Positions 1-11,640 are shown, counted from the first letter of the stretch. The stretch: 64,000 nucleotides of DNA from Euglena gracilis (GCA_039621445.1 CP154954.1:10559521-10623520); one strand, 5' to 3'. A program made the numbers and translations. The notes: a model not told the origin generated them from the letters alone.

Positions 1-39
1 TTGGAAATAACCATAAATTCTGCGATTCGCATGATGGTC

Positions 40-1366
40 CTAAAACCTACTCGCAATATTTGTGATTTGGGTATGAAAACATGCAATTTCAGCATGAACT
101 TCACCACAATGACGAGATTTTTGCTCCAACCGAGAAAGTCTTTCCTCCAATTCTTGCACATAAGTTCTGGGAGCAAAACTTTCACACTGTTGTGCAATAA
201 AGTAACCCCCCCCCAAATAACACCCCCCCGGTGTGTTTTTTGGGCACCCGAACTGGGGCCCCCAGGGGGTGTTATTTGGGGGGGTTATTTTTACATGGAA
301 AACCAAAGGAAAACAGGGGGGGGTGTTATATGGGCGCTCGAAATCGGCCCCCGAGGGGGGGGGTGTTATTTGGGGGGGGGGGTGTTATTTGGGGGGTGGT
401 GTTATTTGGGGGGGTTTAGGAATCACCGCTCAGTTGGAAAATGCGCTGTTGCGCTTCCTGAAAAGAAGTTGCAAGGGTGTAAAACTGCTCCAATGTAATA
501 AATTTCCCCAATTCGGGAATTCAAAACCTTTGCTGTAATTGCAGAAAACTTGCCGTAATTGTCTCCACTTGATCAGACAAAGCCTGCAAACTAAGTTGCA
601 AGTGGGAAAATTTTGAATCATTGCAGCATTGTGTTTCACACACCGTCTCACTCACCTTTTGGAATTTTTGTGGCAATTGTGCCTGCAAATGTGTCTCAAA
701 TCTTTGGCGCAAATTTGTCAATTCCATACAGGGCAATGCAGGAAAGGGACCCGTATCGGGTGGTGCTTGGAATTGTCCTATAGGACTTGGATCTGTGAGC
801 ACATGGGGAGGTTGGATAAAACATGGTGTTTCTAACCCACACTCAACAAAAATTTGATGTGGCGCAACCGCCTCAGAATCAAATCTGCCTATCGGCATTA
901 GTGCGAGATCTCGCTGGGCAGAATAGCTGTCAGCCGATCGGCTTTCCACCAAAAGGGGTTGTGCCCGATAGAGCTGGAGTCGATAGGTGTGGAGGAGGTG
1001 GGGGAGCCCATTTGGCGCGGGGATTGCGAGACACACACATGTAGGTGTCACCCACACTGAGAGGGGGGATTACCTGTTGGTTGAGCCGCCGTTAGATGTG
1101 GACCCCGTTGGGGCTGGGAATGCTCAATAGAGCTGGGCATTTGGGTCAGGGGATGCTCAATAGAGCTGGGGAAGGGAACTATGGAGTGTGGCACACCCTG
1201 GATGGGGAAGTGCTCGAAAGAGCTGAATGTGTCCCCCGATAGGGATGAACAAGCTTGTAGGAGCCTATTATCCTCCTGCAACAATGCATAACAATTGCTT
1301 CTAAAAGAACTAGTCAATTCTTTGTAATACATGAGGGTGTTGGTGCTTGAGCTCTGCATATTTTCG
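40..1366 (-). pseudogene. Coiled-coil ORF (possibly gag-like), interrupted by a G-rich insertion
   Basis: On the minus strand a protein-like reading runs from an ATG near 1366 through 1048, shifts frame at a C6 run near 1065, continues as a 178-codon ORF (1057-521), and resumes at about 198-40 beyond a G-rich insertion. The central ORF has a glutamine-rich heptad-like C-terminus (motifs QLSLQALSDQVETI, FLQLQQRF). The last part (YVQELEERLSRLEQKSRH) is a clear coiled coil. A consensus 5' splice site, GTGAGT, lies at about 1533-1528 on the minus strand and is followed by a T-rich tract before 1366, so the first coding exon may follow a 5' intron. I recognise no family. A retroelement gag or a host coiled-coil protein both fit. 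The fold-back insertion at 198-430 and the frame break argue that it is no longer functional. Confidence 0.4.
198..430. mobile_element. G/C-rich fold-back insertion with GTTATTTGGGGGG repeats
   Basis: The segment begins with a C-run followed by AAATAACACCCCCC. It contains the inverse, GGGGGTGTTATTTGGGGG, at about 264-283, and ends in two or three tandem copies of a GGTGTTATTTGGGGGG unit (362-415). It therefore folds back on itself. It splits the coiled-coil reading on the minus strand, which suggests insertion. Related sequence in the opposite orientation lies at 62978-63060. No coding content. The class is unknown; a small non-autonomous DNA element is one possibility. Confidence 0.45.
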
Positions 1367-2182
1367 GTTTGCAGAAACAAACACAAGCAAACACCAAAAG
1401 GTAAGCAAAGGAACAAACGTAGAAGGATGTGGCAGCGTATACAGCCCACAGCCTCCTGAAGCTTGTACCTGTGCTTAGCGGTTGGCTCCAAACAGCTCGT
1501 GGATGCTTTGTAGCCTATACGATTAGCACCACTCACCGTTTGAAGTCACCCGTTAAGATGAGGGTGGGAGAAGGGGCGTAGGAAAGAAACCGAATCTGCT
1601 ACCAAGTGTACGTCCCGTGACTCTATTCCCGCTGCTTGTCGGCCTACTTAAACCCTCCCGTGCGAACAGAACCAGGAGAGTAACCAAAAAAGGTCTTTCA
1701 CTTAAATATTAGTTTTTATTGTCTTTGGGCTTATGCAGAGCACAAGGCAAACCAGGATGTGATTTTGGAACTTCAGTTCCACAATGTTCTCCTATAGGAG
1801 ATTTGATCTTGAAAATGCCTTTGATCAGGCTTTTGATGACATGAATAAAATAATACCACCTGTGAAGGGAGGGACAGATCCGAGATAGGATAGGCTATTC
1901 CTAATTCTGCAATTTGTATTGCAGAACCTGGAATAGTACTATTTGGCATGCCACTGTACGTTCTGCAGGTTGCTGCTATGCACAGTGTCATGGTGGTAAT
2001 GCTGCCTGGTGCACAGGTAGCTGGTTGGGGAGGTTGGGGCTCCTACTCCAGAAGACGTGCCAAGTGTACACCATCGGTTGGGGAGTTTGCACCCGTTCGA
2101 ACAAATGAGTGGAAGCCATTTTAAGAAGCAAGCTGAAAACACTTTCCGATTTACGACAGTCTCCTGGTGCGGAAAACTTTTA

Positions 2183-2796
2183 GTCGATAAGCAAAAACAT
2201 GTCACTGGTTTTTATTACTATAAAAGAATGGAACGGTGGAACAAAACATGGCTCGATAAAACTCAATGTGTTTCGCACAAAACAAATAGTCCAAGATATG
2301 AATGGTAAGAAAGGTAAGACTTTTTCAGAGTAATGGGCTGATAGTGATAATTGGGGGTTGGGTTGGTTGGTCACTGGCTCTCTTCGTTCTTGGTTCAAGC
2401 CAAGTCTTGTCAAGGTCCCGTTGCCACCCCGTTGTCATTGCCTCTTTTGTGGTACAAACTCAACCATGAGCACATCATTGAGATGGTTCTCTCTCTTTCA
2501 GTGTGGTTTACTGTTTATGCGTACACATTCTCTTTCGTCTTTCTCCACTTTTGCTTCACTTTACCCTGGCTCTTTCTCGGAAAAATTGCGTCATCATCTC
2601 GGGTGGTGTGTCGGTGTGGCGTGGGCATGCATGTTCCGCCGCCCTATCCTACCCCCTCCCTGAATGGCACCACCCTCCGGTGTGTTAATTGGGCACCCGA
2701 ACTGGCACCCCATTTCGACCATGAACACACGCAATATATCTTCAACGTATCAGTCAACTGTGCCTTCGAAAACGTAAAACTTGAAATATGTCGTCG
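2183..2796 (+). other. Invertible block 1, unit 1 orientation
   Basis: This block is the reverse complement of 30859-31447 in unit 2, while the flanks on both sides align directly. The left flank ends GGAAAACTTTTA in both copies. The right flank begins TTATGTTTTGAAATGAGC here and TTAAGTTCTAAAATGAGC in unit 2. A short inverted repeat (AAAACTT / AAGTTYT) borders it. It includes a stretch at about 2678-2716 that matches 230-268 in the left fold-back (GGGCACCCGAACTGG). No convincing gene. Confidence 0.85.
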
Positions 2797-3351
2797 GTTA
2801 TGTTTTGAAATGAGCAAAGGCATTTTCATGATCACGTTAGTGTGTCGATTTTTGGACAGCGTCCAAGCTCCCAAAAGGTGGAGATTGAAAAACCAAACGT
2901 ATTTTCACGCAGTTGTGCACATCAGAATCGTGAGTGACGTCTGTCAAGACGGTCATATTTTTTCCATGTACCTCTTGTTGTCTTTCTGCTTTGAACTTCT
3001 GGTGGAAGGACCTTATTTGGAAACCAACTGTATCTTGTGAAAAGGGTCGCACAAGGACGAAACAAGGAAACGCCTTCAGTAGCCAGGCCTATTTTGGTCA
3101 TGCCATTGGGACCATGCCAGCCTACTGTAACAGTGGGGGGGGGGCTCTGCAGTTATTTCCTTCCCTGAGGCTGCTGGTGCCGCTGGGAAGGGCTTTTCTC
3201 TGCCCTTTAACTTTTCTCTTCTTGACAATCAGGTCTTTGCCGTGTTCAAGGCTTGGCCATCGTGCACCTTTTGAACTTGAGCATTCTTCTTGAACTTAAA
3301 ACCTTCACCTGCGGACAGTAAAATACACGGCATCCCGTCTGGTAATGGCCA

Positions 3352-3916
3352 GTGATGGAGGGGCAAGCGTTTGAAAAAAATTCAGGGTTGAAAAGAACAA
3401 CCTTTGGCTTTGCTGATCTTCTCTACCTCTTTTTGGGTGTTCAGGTCATCCACCGAGAACAACTTCTTCCCCTTCTGTTCCACGGAGTGGGTCAGGGAGG
3501 CCTTCTTTCTCTGTTCGATCAACCATCTGTCCATTTCCAGCAGCAATTGGAAGAACTGCTGACTCACCACCGCCTTGTCAGCTTGCACTCATTCGTGTAT
3601 CATTGCATCCAATTTCCTTGCTGGCTTTCCCGCAGCAGCTTGTCCACCTTCGGGGTGGAGTTCTTACAGTGTTTGTCCTCAAGCTTGTACTTCAAGCCTT
3701 GGATCTTGGGTAACCCTTCGAAAAAGAACAGATGTCCAAACTCAAAGATTCCGCTTGCTGCCGGAGCAGGACCTCCTCCAAGTCCGGTGGAAGGCTCTGA
3801 CGGGCATCCTCCCACTCTAGTGGCTCCTTTTCCTCTTCGTTATTTTCCTCGGTTTTTAGGTTTTTCCTCGTTTCCTCGATCGTCGCCTGCCCTCTGCCAT
3901 GCGCGTCCAACGTCAT
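3352..3916 (-). pseudogene. Gag-like charged protein fragment, minus strand
   Basis: Minus-strand reading starts at an ATG at 3916. It gives an acidic, glutamine- and leucine-rich protein (LPPDLEEVLLRQQAESLSLD), then in a second frame a helical segment (QQFFQLLLEMDRWLIEQRKK) ending at 3382. Composition and place, just outside the left inverted repeat of DIRS element A and pointing away from it, resemble the gag of another DIRS-type element whose remaining genes are missing. The family is inferred from context, not from a diagnostic motif. The counterpart at 32055-32607 keeps the same two segments. Confidence 0.35.
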
Positions 3917-4061
3917 CGCCGCATCTCAAAGTTATGTAGTGTGGGGGGGGGAACGTCCTGGACATTTTTCTCTTGCTGCATTTGATTTGAAAGATTCTTC
4001 TTAAAATCCTTGTCATGTGGTGCGCGCAAACACCTCGGGCTCCGCACTTTTTTGTTGTGAG

Positions 4062-4160
4062 GCCATGCCTTGTCGCCGGCGGTGTTGTGCGATTGTTCGC
4101 TGCGCTGTGTTAGGAGTCCCTGCTCAGTGCCTTTTTCGCCGGAGTTGGATGATTCTTAAA
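4062..4160 (+). repeat. Left inverted terminal repeat, DIRS A
   Basis: Includes GGCCATGCCTTGTCGCCGG and the ATTGTTCGCTGCGCTGTG block; pairs with 8370-8470. Confidence 0.85.
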
Positions 4161-4351
4161 TTGCCCTTCGACAACCCTAAATGAAGGAACTGAGTTTCAA
4201 ACGAAGGAGAACCAAAAGGAGAAAGTCAATATCAAAAGAATTTTCAGAAGTAGACAAACCAGACTAATTTTAGTTGACAATTCAATTATAAATTTCAAAT
4301 TGACTTCAATGAACAATTAAGCGGGGAAGAAGCTAGAATTTTGCGGTCGAC

Positions 4352-5190
4352 GTGAATTACGTAGGGAAGCTGTCGCAGCGGCAGCCGAAGGACCTGGAGG
4401 AGCGGACGACATGTGGCGAACCGTGGCCGCCCCTTCACCCCCGGAACCCAGTTTCAGAAATTTCCCAGCCGAAAACCCCACCCAGTGACGGAACCGGCCT
4501 GTGGACCACAGTGGCCAGAAAGACCAGAAGGAAGAAGGAACCCACAACCTAGCAGAAACGCCTGGTAATTGTGGCCCTATCAAGCAAGAGGGGACAAAAG
4601 CAGACCAGAGGATTTCAAAGACCTGTTCCACAAAGGAGCCCAGCCGCCGGAACACAATTTGACCAGAAGTGGAGAATATGGAATCAAGGCCAAGGTGGAG
4701 TCCATGTTGCTCAGTTACAAAAGCTATTACCTTCAGGAAGAGGGGGAAAGGGACTGCCATATCCCCCCCAATTTTTTTAACACAACAACCCCTCTCAACG
4801 GGGAAGAAGGGGGGGCACAGCAGCCCACCCAGACTTCACGTGGAGCTGGAGAACAACGTCAAGCTCAGCCCCAGGGAGGGGAATCATGGCCAGGACGGCC
4901 AGAGTTTGAATCATTTTCATTAGCACGGCCATGGAGGCCAAACAGTGCAGGACCATGGAGGCCATTATCGTCAAGGTCAGGGCGGCCAGAACTTACAGGG
5001 ACATGGGGGCCAAAGGGGGAGTCCAGAAATGGCGCCACAGAAGTTAAGGTGCCAACCTTATATCAATCATCCCCAGCAGCCACAGGAGGATGCCCCAGAA
5101 GGGGCAAAGGAGGACGAGGGGGTCAGCCACCCAAAGCATTTAATTCTACCCATGGAAGTGGAACTCAAGGGGGGGACCCTCAGTGACCCC
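4352..5190 (+). pseudogene. Gag-like region of DIRS A
   Basis: Overlapping plus-strand frames (for example 4569-5186, 205 codons) give a hydrophilic protein rich in proline, glycine, arginine and glutamine, with repeated PWRP/RPEF-type motifs, between the left repeat and the RT region. Position and composition fit a DIRS gag; I see no zinc knuckle. The reading changes frame several times. Nearly all of this region is deleted in unit 2, where the sequence jumps from the left repeat (near 32832) to the segment before RT. Confidence 0.4.
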
Positions 5191-5198
5191 CCTACGGT

Positions 5199-6997
5199 AT
5201 GTCATCAGACAACACGAAGGACAAGATGGAGCAGAGAGTCTGTGAGAGAGAGAGAGAGAGGGTGAGTGCATGCACCCCCCCGTCCATTACATCTTGTAAT
5301 AGGTCAAAATCCAGGGGTACCAAGTGTTGTGAAACGTCCCACAACCCCCAACCAACCCCCAGAAAATCATTTGATTGGAGAGATAAATTACATGTAGGAA
5401 AAGTTGTGGGACAAGGAAAAGTGGAGAGACTTCAAAAAAGTCTAAAATCGTGGTTCAAAAATCCCCCCCCCAGCAACCTGCCAACTTATACAAGATGGAA
5501 TTCAACCCCCTTGGGTCAAACCACCAAATTATCCACGCATGCAAAAACCAGAGCCAACCTAGACCTGAAACAGGCAGAAAAAATCCTGCTGGATTATGAA
5601 AAAACTGGGACCATAAAGATGGTTCAGGATTCCGGAACCCAACATCTAATTCCCTGGTTCCTGATCTCAAAACCAGAGGGTGGCAAACGAAATGGAGGTT
5701 CATCAGCAACAGCAGGGAAAAAAACCAAAATTTTCCCCTGAGAGTCACATTCAAAACACTTTCCCAGTTTTGGAGAAAGGCCACTGGGCAGCCAAAATCG
5801 ACCTGAAAGACGCATATTTTCAAAATCCGGTGAAACCAACCCTAAAACCCTTTCTCATGCATCAGGTGGGGGTGGCGAACCTGGGAATTCCAGGCAGGCT
5901 GTTTTGGCCTAAATGCGAAATTCAGTGATGAAGACATTCGAAAAAGGTTGGAGGAGAAAAGGAATCCAGGTTTTCGCTTACATGTAAGGACATATTTATG
6001 GGTTGCCCAACTCAAAAAATGTTACAAAAACACTTGAACAGGGTTGTCAGAGACCTAATCGACTCGGGGTTCAGAAAAAATGTCAAAAAGTCAACCTTGG
6101 AGCTCACCTAGGTCGTAAACCATTTGGGCTTCCAATTAAATTTCCAAGATGGAAAGTGACAAATTCCCACCCAAAAAATTGAAAACAATAAAAAAAGAGC
6201 TTGGGAAAATAGTGCAAAAAGATTTCATGTCGAAAAGGCAGTTAGCTGCCATTTTGGGCCAAATCAGGTTCAACCTCATGGGTGTACCCCTTTTAAGGGC
6301 TTTCACAGATTCCCTAACAAATTTGTTGGTCAAAAAGTCTGCAGCCACATGGAAGTCAAAGCATTCCACTTCACAGGGCATAAAAGCCCAATTGAGGGAA
6401 AGAAAAATGCTGGCCACCTGGGGTGTCAGACCTTTCTCCGAAATTGCAACAAGGGAGTTGCACTCAGACAGCAGCACCCATGCCTGGGGGGGGGCTGGTC
6501 ATTCATACTTGAGAAATTGTCCAATAGTTTTGGAGAGAAAACTCCATTTTACATATCAATGTAAAAGAATTACGTGCAGCCATCAGCACAGTGAAAAGTC
6601 TAAGCAGGCCAGGGTAAATGGTGTCCCTTTCAGTAACCAATCAGGTAATTTGGTATTACCTGACAAAAGATGTTTCAACAGCCTTCTAAGGCCATTTGTC
6701 AAATGGTGCATGGAAAAAAAATTAAATCTACAAGTGAAATGGGTTCCTTCTCAGGAATGCTTAGCAGACCCCATAAGCACGTGGGAGTCAGACAAGGGGG
6801 ATTACGCACTGGACCCCCATCTCTTTCAATGGCTAAGGAAGCATTTCAAAGATTTCATAAATTTGGAAACAGATTTATTTGCCTCCCAGGCAACAAAAAA
6901 ACTTCCCAATTTTGTGGCAAGATGGCACCACTGGGAGGATAGAGCAGTGGATGTCCTCAAATGTTCCCTGGACAACATGGGAGGACTTTGCGATTGA
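5199..6997 (+). pseudogene. RT-RNase H of DIRS A (broken)
   Basis: Reverse transcriptase copies element RNA to DNA; RNase H removes the template. 5199-5741 encodes the N-terminal part up to WFLISKPEGG. The next frame (5680-5928) has the RT motif AAKIDLKDAYFQN. The expected YxDD active-site region near 5970-5990 is out of frame and lacks a recognisable YxDD, in both units, so this damage predates the duplication. 6149-6997 carries the thumb/RNase H part: KKRQLAAILGQIR-like helices, RNase H motif LHSDSSTHAWGG, and QVKWVPSQECLADPIS. Frame changes at several points and loss of the catalytic motif mean it is inactive. Confidence 0.8.
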
Positions 6998-8209
6998 AAA
7001 TACCACGACTGAGAATGTTTCCCCAGACCAAAGTTTTGATGGTCACCCCCTTTTTGGATTCAGCCACATGGTGACCCCAATTAAAAAAGATGAAAGTTCC
7101 GGGAACCCCCTACCTGAAAATCATCCCCTACATGGGCATGTTCAACAGTTGCATGGGGGACAAAATTTCACCCCGCAGGTAGCCTTTCCTTTAGATGATT
7201 TGCTCAGCAAAACATTGGAGGGGAAACAAATACAGAATAAATACATTGACCATTTCCTGGGGAGAAACCCCAGTTTAAAGCGTTATCAGAGTTCCTTTTC
7301 ATTATTATGCGTTGTTTTTGACAAAATGGGGATACCCTCCCCTGAAGCCACAACTGACCAAGTGGCTGACGCCTTAGTACAGTTATTTCAGTTTTCCAAG
7401 GCCCAGGCACGTAATGCTTACAGTGCTATGCTTTTAATTTCTGGGTTTTGCGGTTTGAGATTCCACACCATGTTGGCCCCTTACAAGAGGCTTTGCAATC
7501 AAAATCTGGAACAATATGGAGTTTTTGGGACCCATTCCCAATCCTCCTGGGGCTGGCCCCAGCCCCCTTTCCCTCTGATATATGAACTTTGTGCATACAG
7601 CTAATTTTTGGCTCCGTAATTCTCTGTTTACATCCATCTTCTGATTTGCAGAGAATCAAACGAACTACCAGTGCGTTGGGAAAGGCGCGCTACACTAAAA
7701 TTAAGCGTAAAGGCAAGAAATTCCATAAATGGGAGAGAGGTGTTTCACTTCCAAAGTGCCCACAGATAAGTCCCTTTCAGTTAATGATGGCTGACGTGGC
7801 TGCAACCAGATTTAACGTTAAACCTGAGGGTCTCCTACTGACTTCACTAAAACCCTCCTTTAAAGCCGTAAGTGCTGACACGATTGCTTCAAAAACCAAA
7901 ACTTTTTTATCCCAACGTGGGTACCTGGGGGGTACCCCCGCCCCAGGTGTGGGCGGACACACTCCACCAGAGGGGCTGGAGTTGGTTTGCTCAAAAAACT
8001 GGGCTTTTCCGCCCAAGAAGCTTGTGAAATTGGCCTGTGGAGGGGGATGGAAGCTTTTACAGCCCACTGTCAACGACTTGGTGCCCAAGTGCCCAGAAAA
8101 CAGCCCTGGACCCCCTAATTTCAGTGCACAATCAGGCTTCACAAGGGCAAAGTGCGGAGCCCGAGGTGTCTCGTACTCCCTCGAGGCAAACCGACAAAGG
8201 AGGAAGTGA
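6998..8209 (+). pseudogene. Tyrosine recombinase of DIRS A (broken)
   Basis: This enzyme would integrate the circular DIRS DNA. The frame starting at 6879 overlaps the RT end and gives the N-terminal core-binding part (SKAQARNAYSAMLLISGFCG). The frame from 7589 gives the catalytic half (SADTIASKTKTFLSQ). An HSTRGAG motif, matching the conserved H-x-x-R pair, is readable at about 7960-7985 in another frame. At the position where family members have HY, the sequence is CAC TGT (8065-8070), so the nucleophilic tyrosine is replaced by cysteine. The same change is present in unit 2. Confidence 0.75.
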
Positions 8210-8230
8210 CACCCAGGGCGAAGCACAAAG
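8145..8230 (+). repeat. Internal complementary region, DIRS A
   Basis: The first part (AAGTGCGGAGCCCGAGGTGT) is the reverse complement of the element's outer left end. The second part (CTCGAGGC through GAAGCACAAAGACC) is the reverse complement of the outer right end at 8471-8528. It overlaps the end of the recombinase reading frame. Confidence 0.85.
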
Positions 8231-8369
8231 ACCTTATGAGCCCGACCCACCCACCCGTAAAAGAAAGTTTGTGTTCAACAGCTCTCGGTCAGAAAATGAG
8301 GGCCAGGGGGAGAGAAGGGGGGGACCCCCCAAAGAAACAAGAAGTCACGACGCCAAGTCGGAGCAGCAT

Positions 8370-8528
8370 CGTCAGCCAACTCCGGCGAGGCGGCACTGAT
8401 CAGGGACTCCTGACCCAGCGCAGCGAACAATCACACAACACCGCCGGCGAGCAAGGCATGGCCTCACAAGGTCTTTGTGCTTCGCCCTCGGTGTCCCTTC
8501 CTCCCTTGTCGGTATGCATCGAGGGAAT
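8370..8528 (+). repeat. Right inverted terminal repeat and outer end, DIRS A
   Basis: 8370-8470 pairs with the left repeat. 8471-8528 pairs with the internal complementary region. Confidence 0.85.
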
Positions 8529-8732
8529 CTGAAACCAAAACCATAACCCATTCGAGGTCCAAAATGCCAAATGCTGTCGATCCCAAAATTCCCAAATTAC
8601 CATACTGTTTTGGGTGTAAGCAGCAGCCCCATCCGGCACCGGGAAGAGACGATCCTCCATCACTTGCTGGAACTGCTGGCTGTCATTTTTGACCCATTAC
8701 CGGAAAAAATCCACTTTAAAAGACCAAGGGTG
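8529..8732. other. Spacer between DIRS A and B
   Basis: About 200 bp separating the right end of A from the left end of B. It holds no gene I can support. The same spacer is present in unit 2 at 36170-36375. Confidence 0.5.
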
Positions 8733-8860
8733 TGGACCATTCGGGCTCCGCACTGCGAGATGGTGAGTTCCTGCTTTCCAAGCCGGCTGTTCTGTTATGG
8801 TGTGTTTGTGTGTGCGCGGGGGATGCTTCCTACTGTTTTTTGTTGCCGACTTGGCTGATT
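8733..8860 (+). repeat. Left outer end and inverted repeat, DIRS B
   Basis: The outer end carries ATTCGGGCTCCGCACTGCG. The following repeat includes GTGTGTTTGTGTGTGCGCGG and pairs with 13150-13236. Confidence 0.85.
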
Positions 8861-8969
8861 CCTAATTCTGCCCTTCGACCTCAAGGAGAAAGACTTTCAA
8901 CTATACAAGTGCTGTCAATACGAAAGACAAAAGACATTCAAGAATGAAGCACGTGTTGAACGGACCTCA

Positions 8970-9750
8970 ATGAAAAATGTGTTGGAAAAAGTATCAGGCT
9001 GTCAAGAGGAAGTGGGAGCACAAGGAAGTTCAAGACAGACAGCTGAAGCTGGAAAACGCCGGGGAGCTGCAAGCGCTGGAGAACCTGATGGAGCAGGACC
9101 AATATGTCCGTCTGTGGCCGTCGCAACCCTTCCACCACCCAGCTCATCAGAAATTTCACGTTTTTAACAAAACTTTTGTGACGGCCATGGACCCTTGAAA
9201 ATTGTGGCCAGAGCAAAGCGACAGAGAAACCATCACGGGGCAAGGCTCACACGGTCATGGGGACCCATCACAGTCATCCATCAAGGAAACATTGTCAGGA
9301 GATGGAAGGTCTGGCAGACTGCCCATCGCTTTTCTCATCCGCACCCTTATGGCAGAGGAAATATGACAAATTCAAAGAGTTCAAGTCAGGAATGTGGAGA
9401 CCCTCCTCAAAATGGCCGTGACGGCCATCTATCTACAGGGCCCTGCGCCCAACTCCAAGGCTATGGCAGCCATCGTTCAAAAGGGCATGGTGCCCATTTT
9501 CAAGGACATAGAAGCCAGATTCCCAGCAGGTGACCCCAGCGGGGAAAGGGATGTCCAACTGTTCCCCAAGCACCCTCGAAATCAATCCCCCCAGGGGAAA
9601 CAAGCCAAAGCCAAGACAGGTGGCATCAAATCACTCAGGGAAATTCGGCCAGGGTGGCTCATCTGGGGAACCAAGAGGGACAAAGAGGACACAAGAAAAG
9701 TCCTAGAGAGAAGGTCAATGGAGGCCAAGAAGTCCAGATGGCCCTGAATG
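8970..9750 (+). pseudogene. Gag-like region of DIRS B
   Basis: The first frame from 8977 gives a short coiled segment (KLENAGELQALENLMEQD). The frame at 9394-9747 gives a helical gag-like segment (METLLKMAVTAIYLQGP, then GMVPIFKDIEARFPAGDP), followed by a basic tail. At least one frame change separates them. Placement directly before RT and conservation of both segments in unit 2 support a gag assignment. There are no catalytic motifs, as expected. Confidence 0.5.
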
Positions 9751-11640
9751 CCAATGAAGGCCACTACAATCAAGATCACCATATCAGCCCTTGGGGGGGA
9801 GGCACAAGATTGGCTACAACAGGGCCCCCCCAGAAGGTAATCAGCCCTCACCCCCCAGCCATATATGTACCTCCCCACTGCAGACACAGAACATCCCCCA
9901 TCTTTCAAAAACAGGGGGAAATCCTGTCTTTGAGCAGCCATATGGCAGGGCCAGAGGTGACCCCAGTGATGGGGCAGCCAGGGGAAAGGACCCCAGTGAT
10001 GGGGCCTGTAGAATCCCCAGACACATTACACCCAGGGGTGCCCCCTTACAGGGCCCTGCAGGCGAGCATTCCCCACTGGATCAAGGCAGGAGCCACCAGA
10101 GAGGTATTAAACCTGATAAAGGAAGGCGTTATGTCGGATCTTCCTCTCCCTCCTCAGATGTCCTTAAAAGTTCCTTTCAAAACCACCCAAGAAATAATGA
10201 CTGCCCAGAAAATTCTGAGAGATTACGAATGTGCAGGGGTAACCTGGCAAATCCCCCCAGAGGTGGCAAAACATTTTGTCCTTTATTTCATCATTTCCAA
10301 AAAAAAGAAGGGGAAAAAACAAAGGAAAGACTAATTTCAGATTGTTGACAGTTAAATCTCCATTTCACACCTCAGAAATTCAGACTGGAACACATGGGAA
10401 TCATCTTCCCATATTTAAGGAAAGGTTGGTTCTGTGGAAAAATCGATCTGAAAGATGCTTATTTTCACCTAAAGCTGCACAGCAGCCTGGAAAAACATGT
10501 TTGCATGCAAGTGGGGGGGGGATTGGCAGTTTAAGGATGCATGCTTGCGCATCAGCAGCCTGTCACAAAAATTCATGACTCTCATGAGAGTCTGGGAAAG
10601 AAGATGGAGAAAGGAGGTAAAAGCGGTTTTCATCAACCTGGACGACATTTTGCTGTTAGCCCACAGCAAAAAGGCAGCAGCCCAGCATTTGGCAGAAATA
10701 AAACAGGCCCTGTTACTGGCAGGTTTCAGGTTAAACCTCCCCAAATCCTGTCTGGAACCCACACAGGAAATAAAGCATTTGGGCCAGTGGATCAATTTGA
10801 AAAAAGACCAACTGGAAATGCCTCAGGAAAAATTAAAATCCTTAAGAAAGGAGCTAGGCAAGGTGCTCACAGCACAAAAAATGAGCTGCAGCTCTATTGT
10901 GGGGCAAGTCAGAAGCTATTTAGTCTCCATGCCATTTCTCAGAATTCTGACAGACCAACTTTGCAAAATCGTGGCTTTACACACCAAGTGGGGTTGGGAC
11001 CACAAATTGACCATTACCCAGGGAGTAAAAGATCAAATTGTGGAGTTAAAAACGTTTTTACAGCCAGGGGTCGTCAGGTCATTTCAATACCAGGCTTCTC
11101 AGGAACTCGTTTCAGACAGCAGCACCTGGCAATGGTGGGGGGGGCTGGACAAAGATTCAGGCCAGAAGGTGCAGAAATTTTGGAGGGACCTGCATGTCCT
11201 TCGTATCAACCAAAAAGAGTTGCAGGCTGCAGTGGAAACTGTAAAAGCACTAGCCAAACCACAGCAAACAATTGTGCTTCATGTCGACAGTCAGGTGGCT
11301 GTGAGTTATTTAACAAAGTGGGGAGGCAAAAGCCCTACCTCAATTCTATTTTAAAACCCCTGCTGTATCATTGCCAAGAGAAGCAAATCAATTTGCAGGT
11401 GGTTTGGGTTCCCACAAAGGAGCAACTGGCAGACTCCCTGACCAAGGAGCAAAAGGACCCATGGGATTATACCCTAAACCTAAACATCTTTCACAAAATT
11501 CTTCAACTTTTCAGAAAGGTCATAACCCCAGAGGTGGACACATGTACATGGATGTTTAGCACACCCATCAACAAAAATTCCCCAAGTTTGTTTGTCGATA
11601 CCCCCACCAAGGGGCTTTGCTGGTGGACGCCTGAAGGGTA
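9654..11640 (+). pseudogene. RT-RNase H of DIRS B (broken)
   Basis: 9654-10334 holds the RT N-terminus (ILRDYECAGVTWQIPP, FVLYFIISKK). The palm motif CGKIDLKDAYFHLKL follows at about 10440-10480 in a second frame. A third frame from 10497 holds the catalytic VFINLDDILLL near 10630 (a YxDD-type motif with N for the usual Y), the thumb (LGQWINLKK), and RNase H motifs LVSDSSTWQWWGG, QKELQAAVE and LHVDSQVAVSYL, matching the D-E-D pattern. Later frames carry the connection segment ending near 11640. Breaks fall at the A/G-run region 10300-10520 and near 11140 and 11330. Confidence 0.85.

Larger units (their letters stand above)
4030..8528 (+). mobile_element. DIRS-like retrotransposon A, unit 1
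   Basis: Tyrosine-recombinase retrotransposon, about 4.5 kb. The left inverted repeat (about 4062-4160) is the reverse complement of 8370-8470. The outer left end (4031-4052, CACCTCGGGCTCCGCAC) is complementary to 8150-8175, and the outer right end (8471-8528) is complementary to 8172-8230. This arrangement of an internal complementary region copying both outer ends is the hallmark of DIRS-1-type elements (established knowledge), which replicate through a circular intermediate and integrate with a tyrosine recombinase. Gene order is gag-like, RT-RNase H, recombinase. All reading frames are broken. Confidence 0.9.

Noticed and set aside
4317-4760. 147-codon minus-strand frame opposite the DIRS A gag region
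   Set aside because: Shadow of the plus-strand element; no independent signals.
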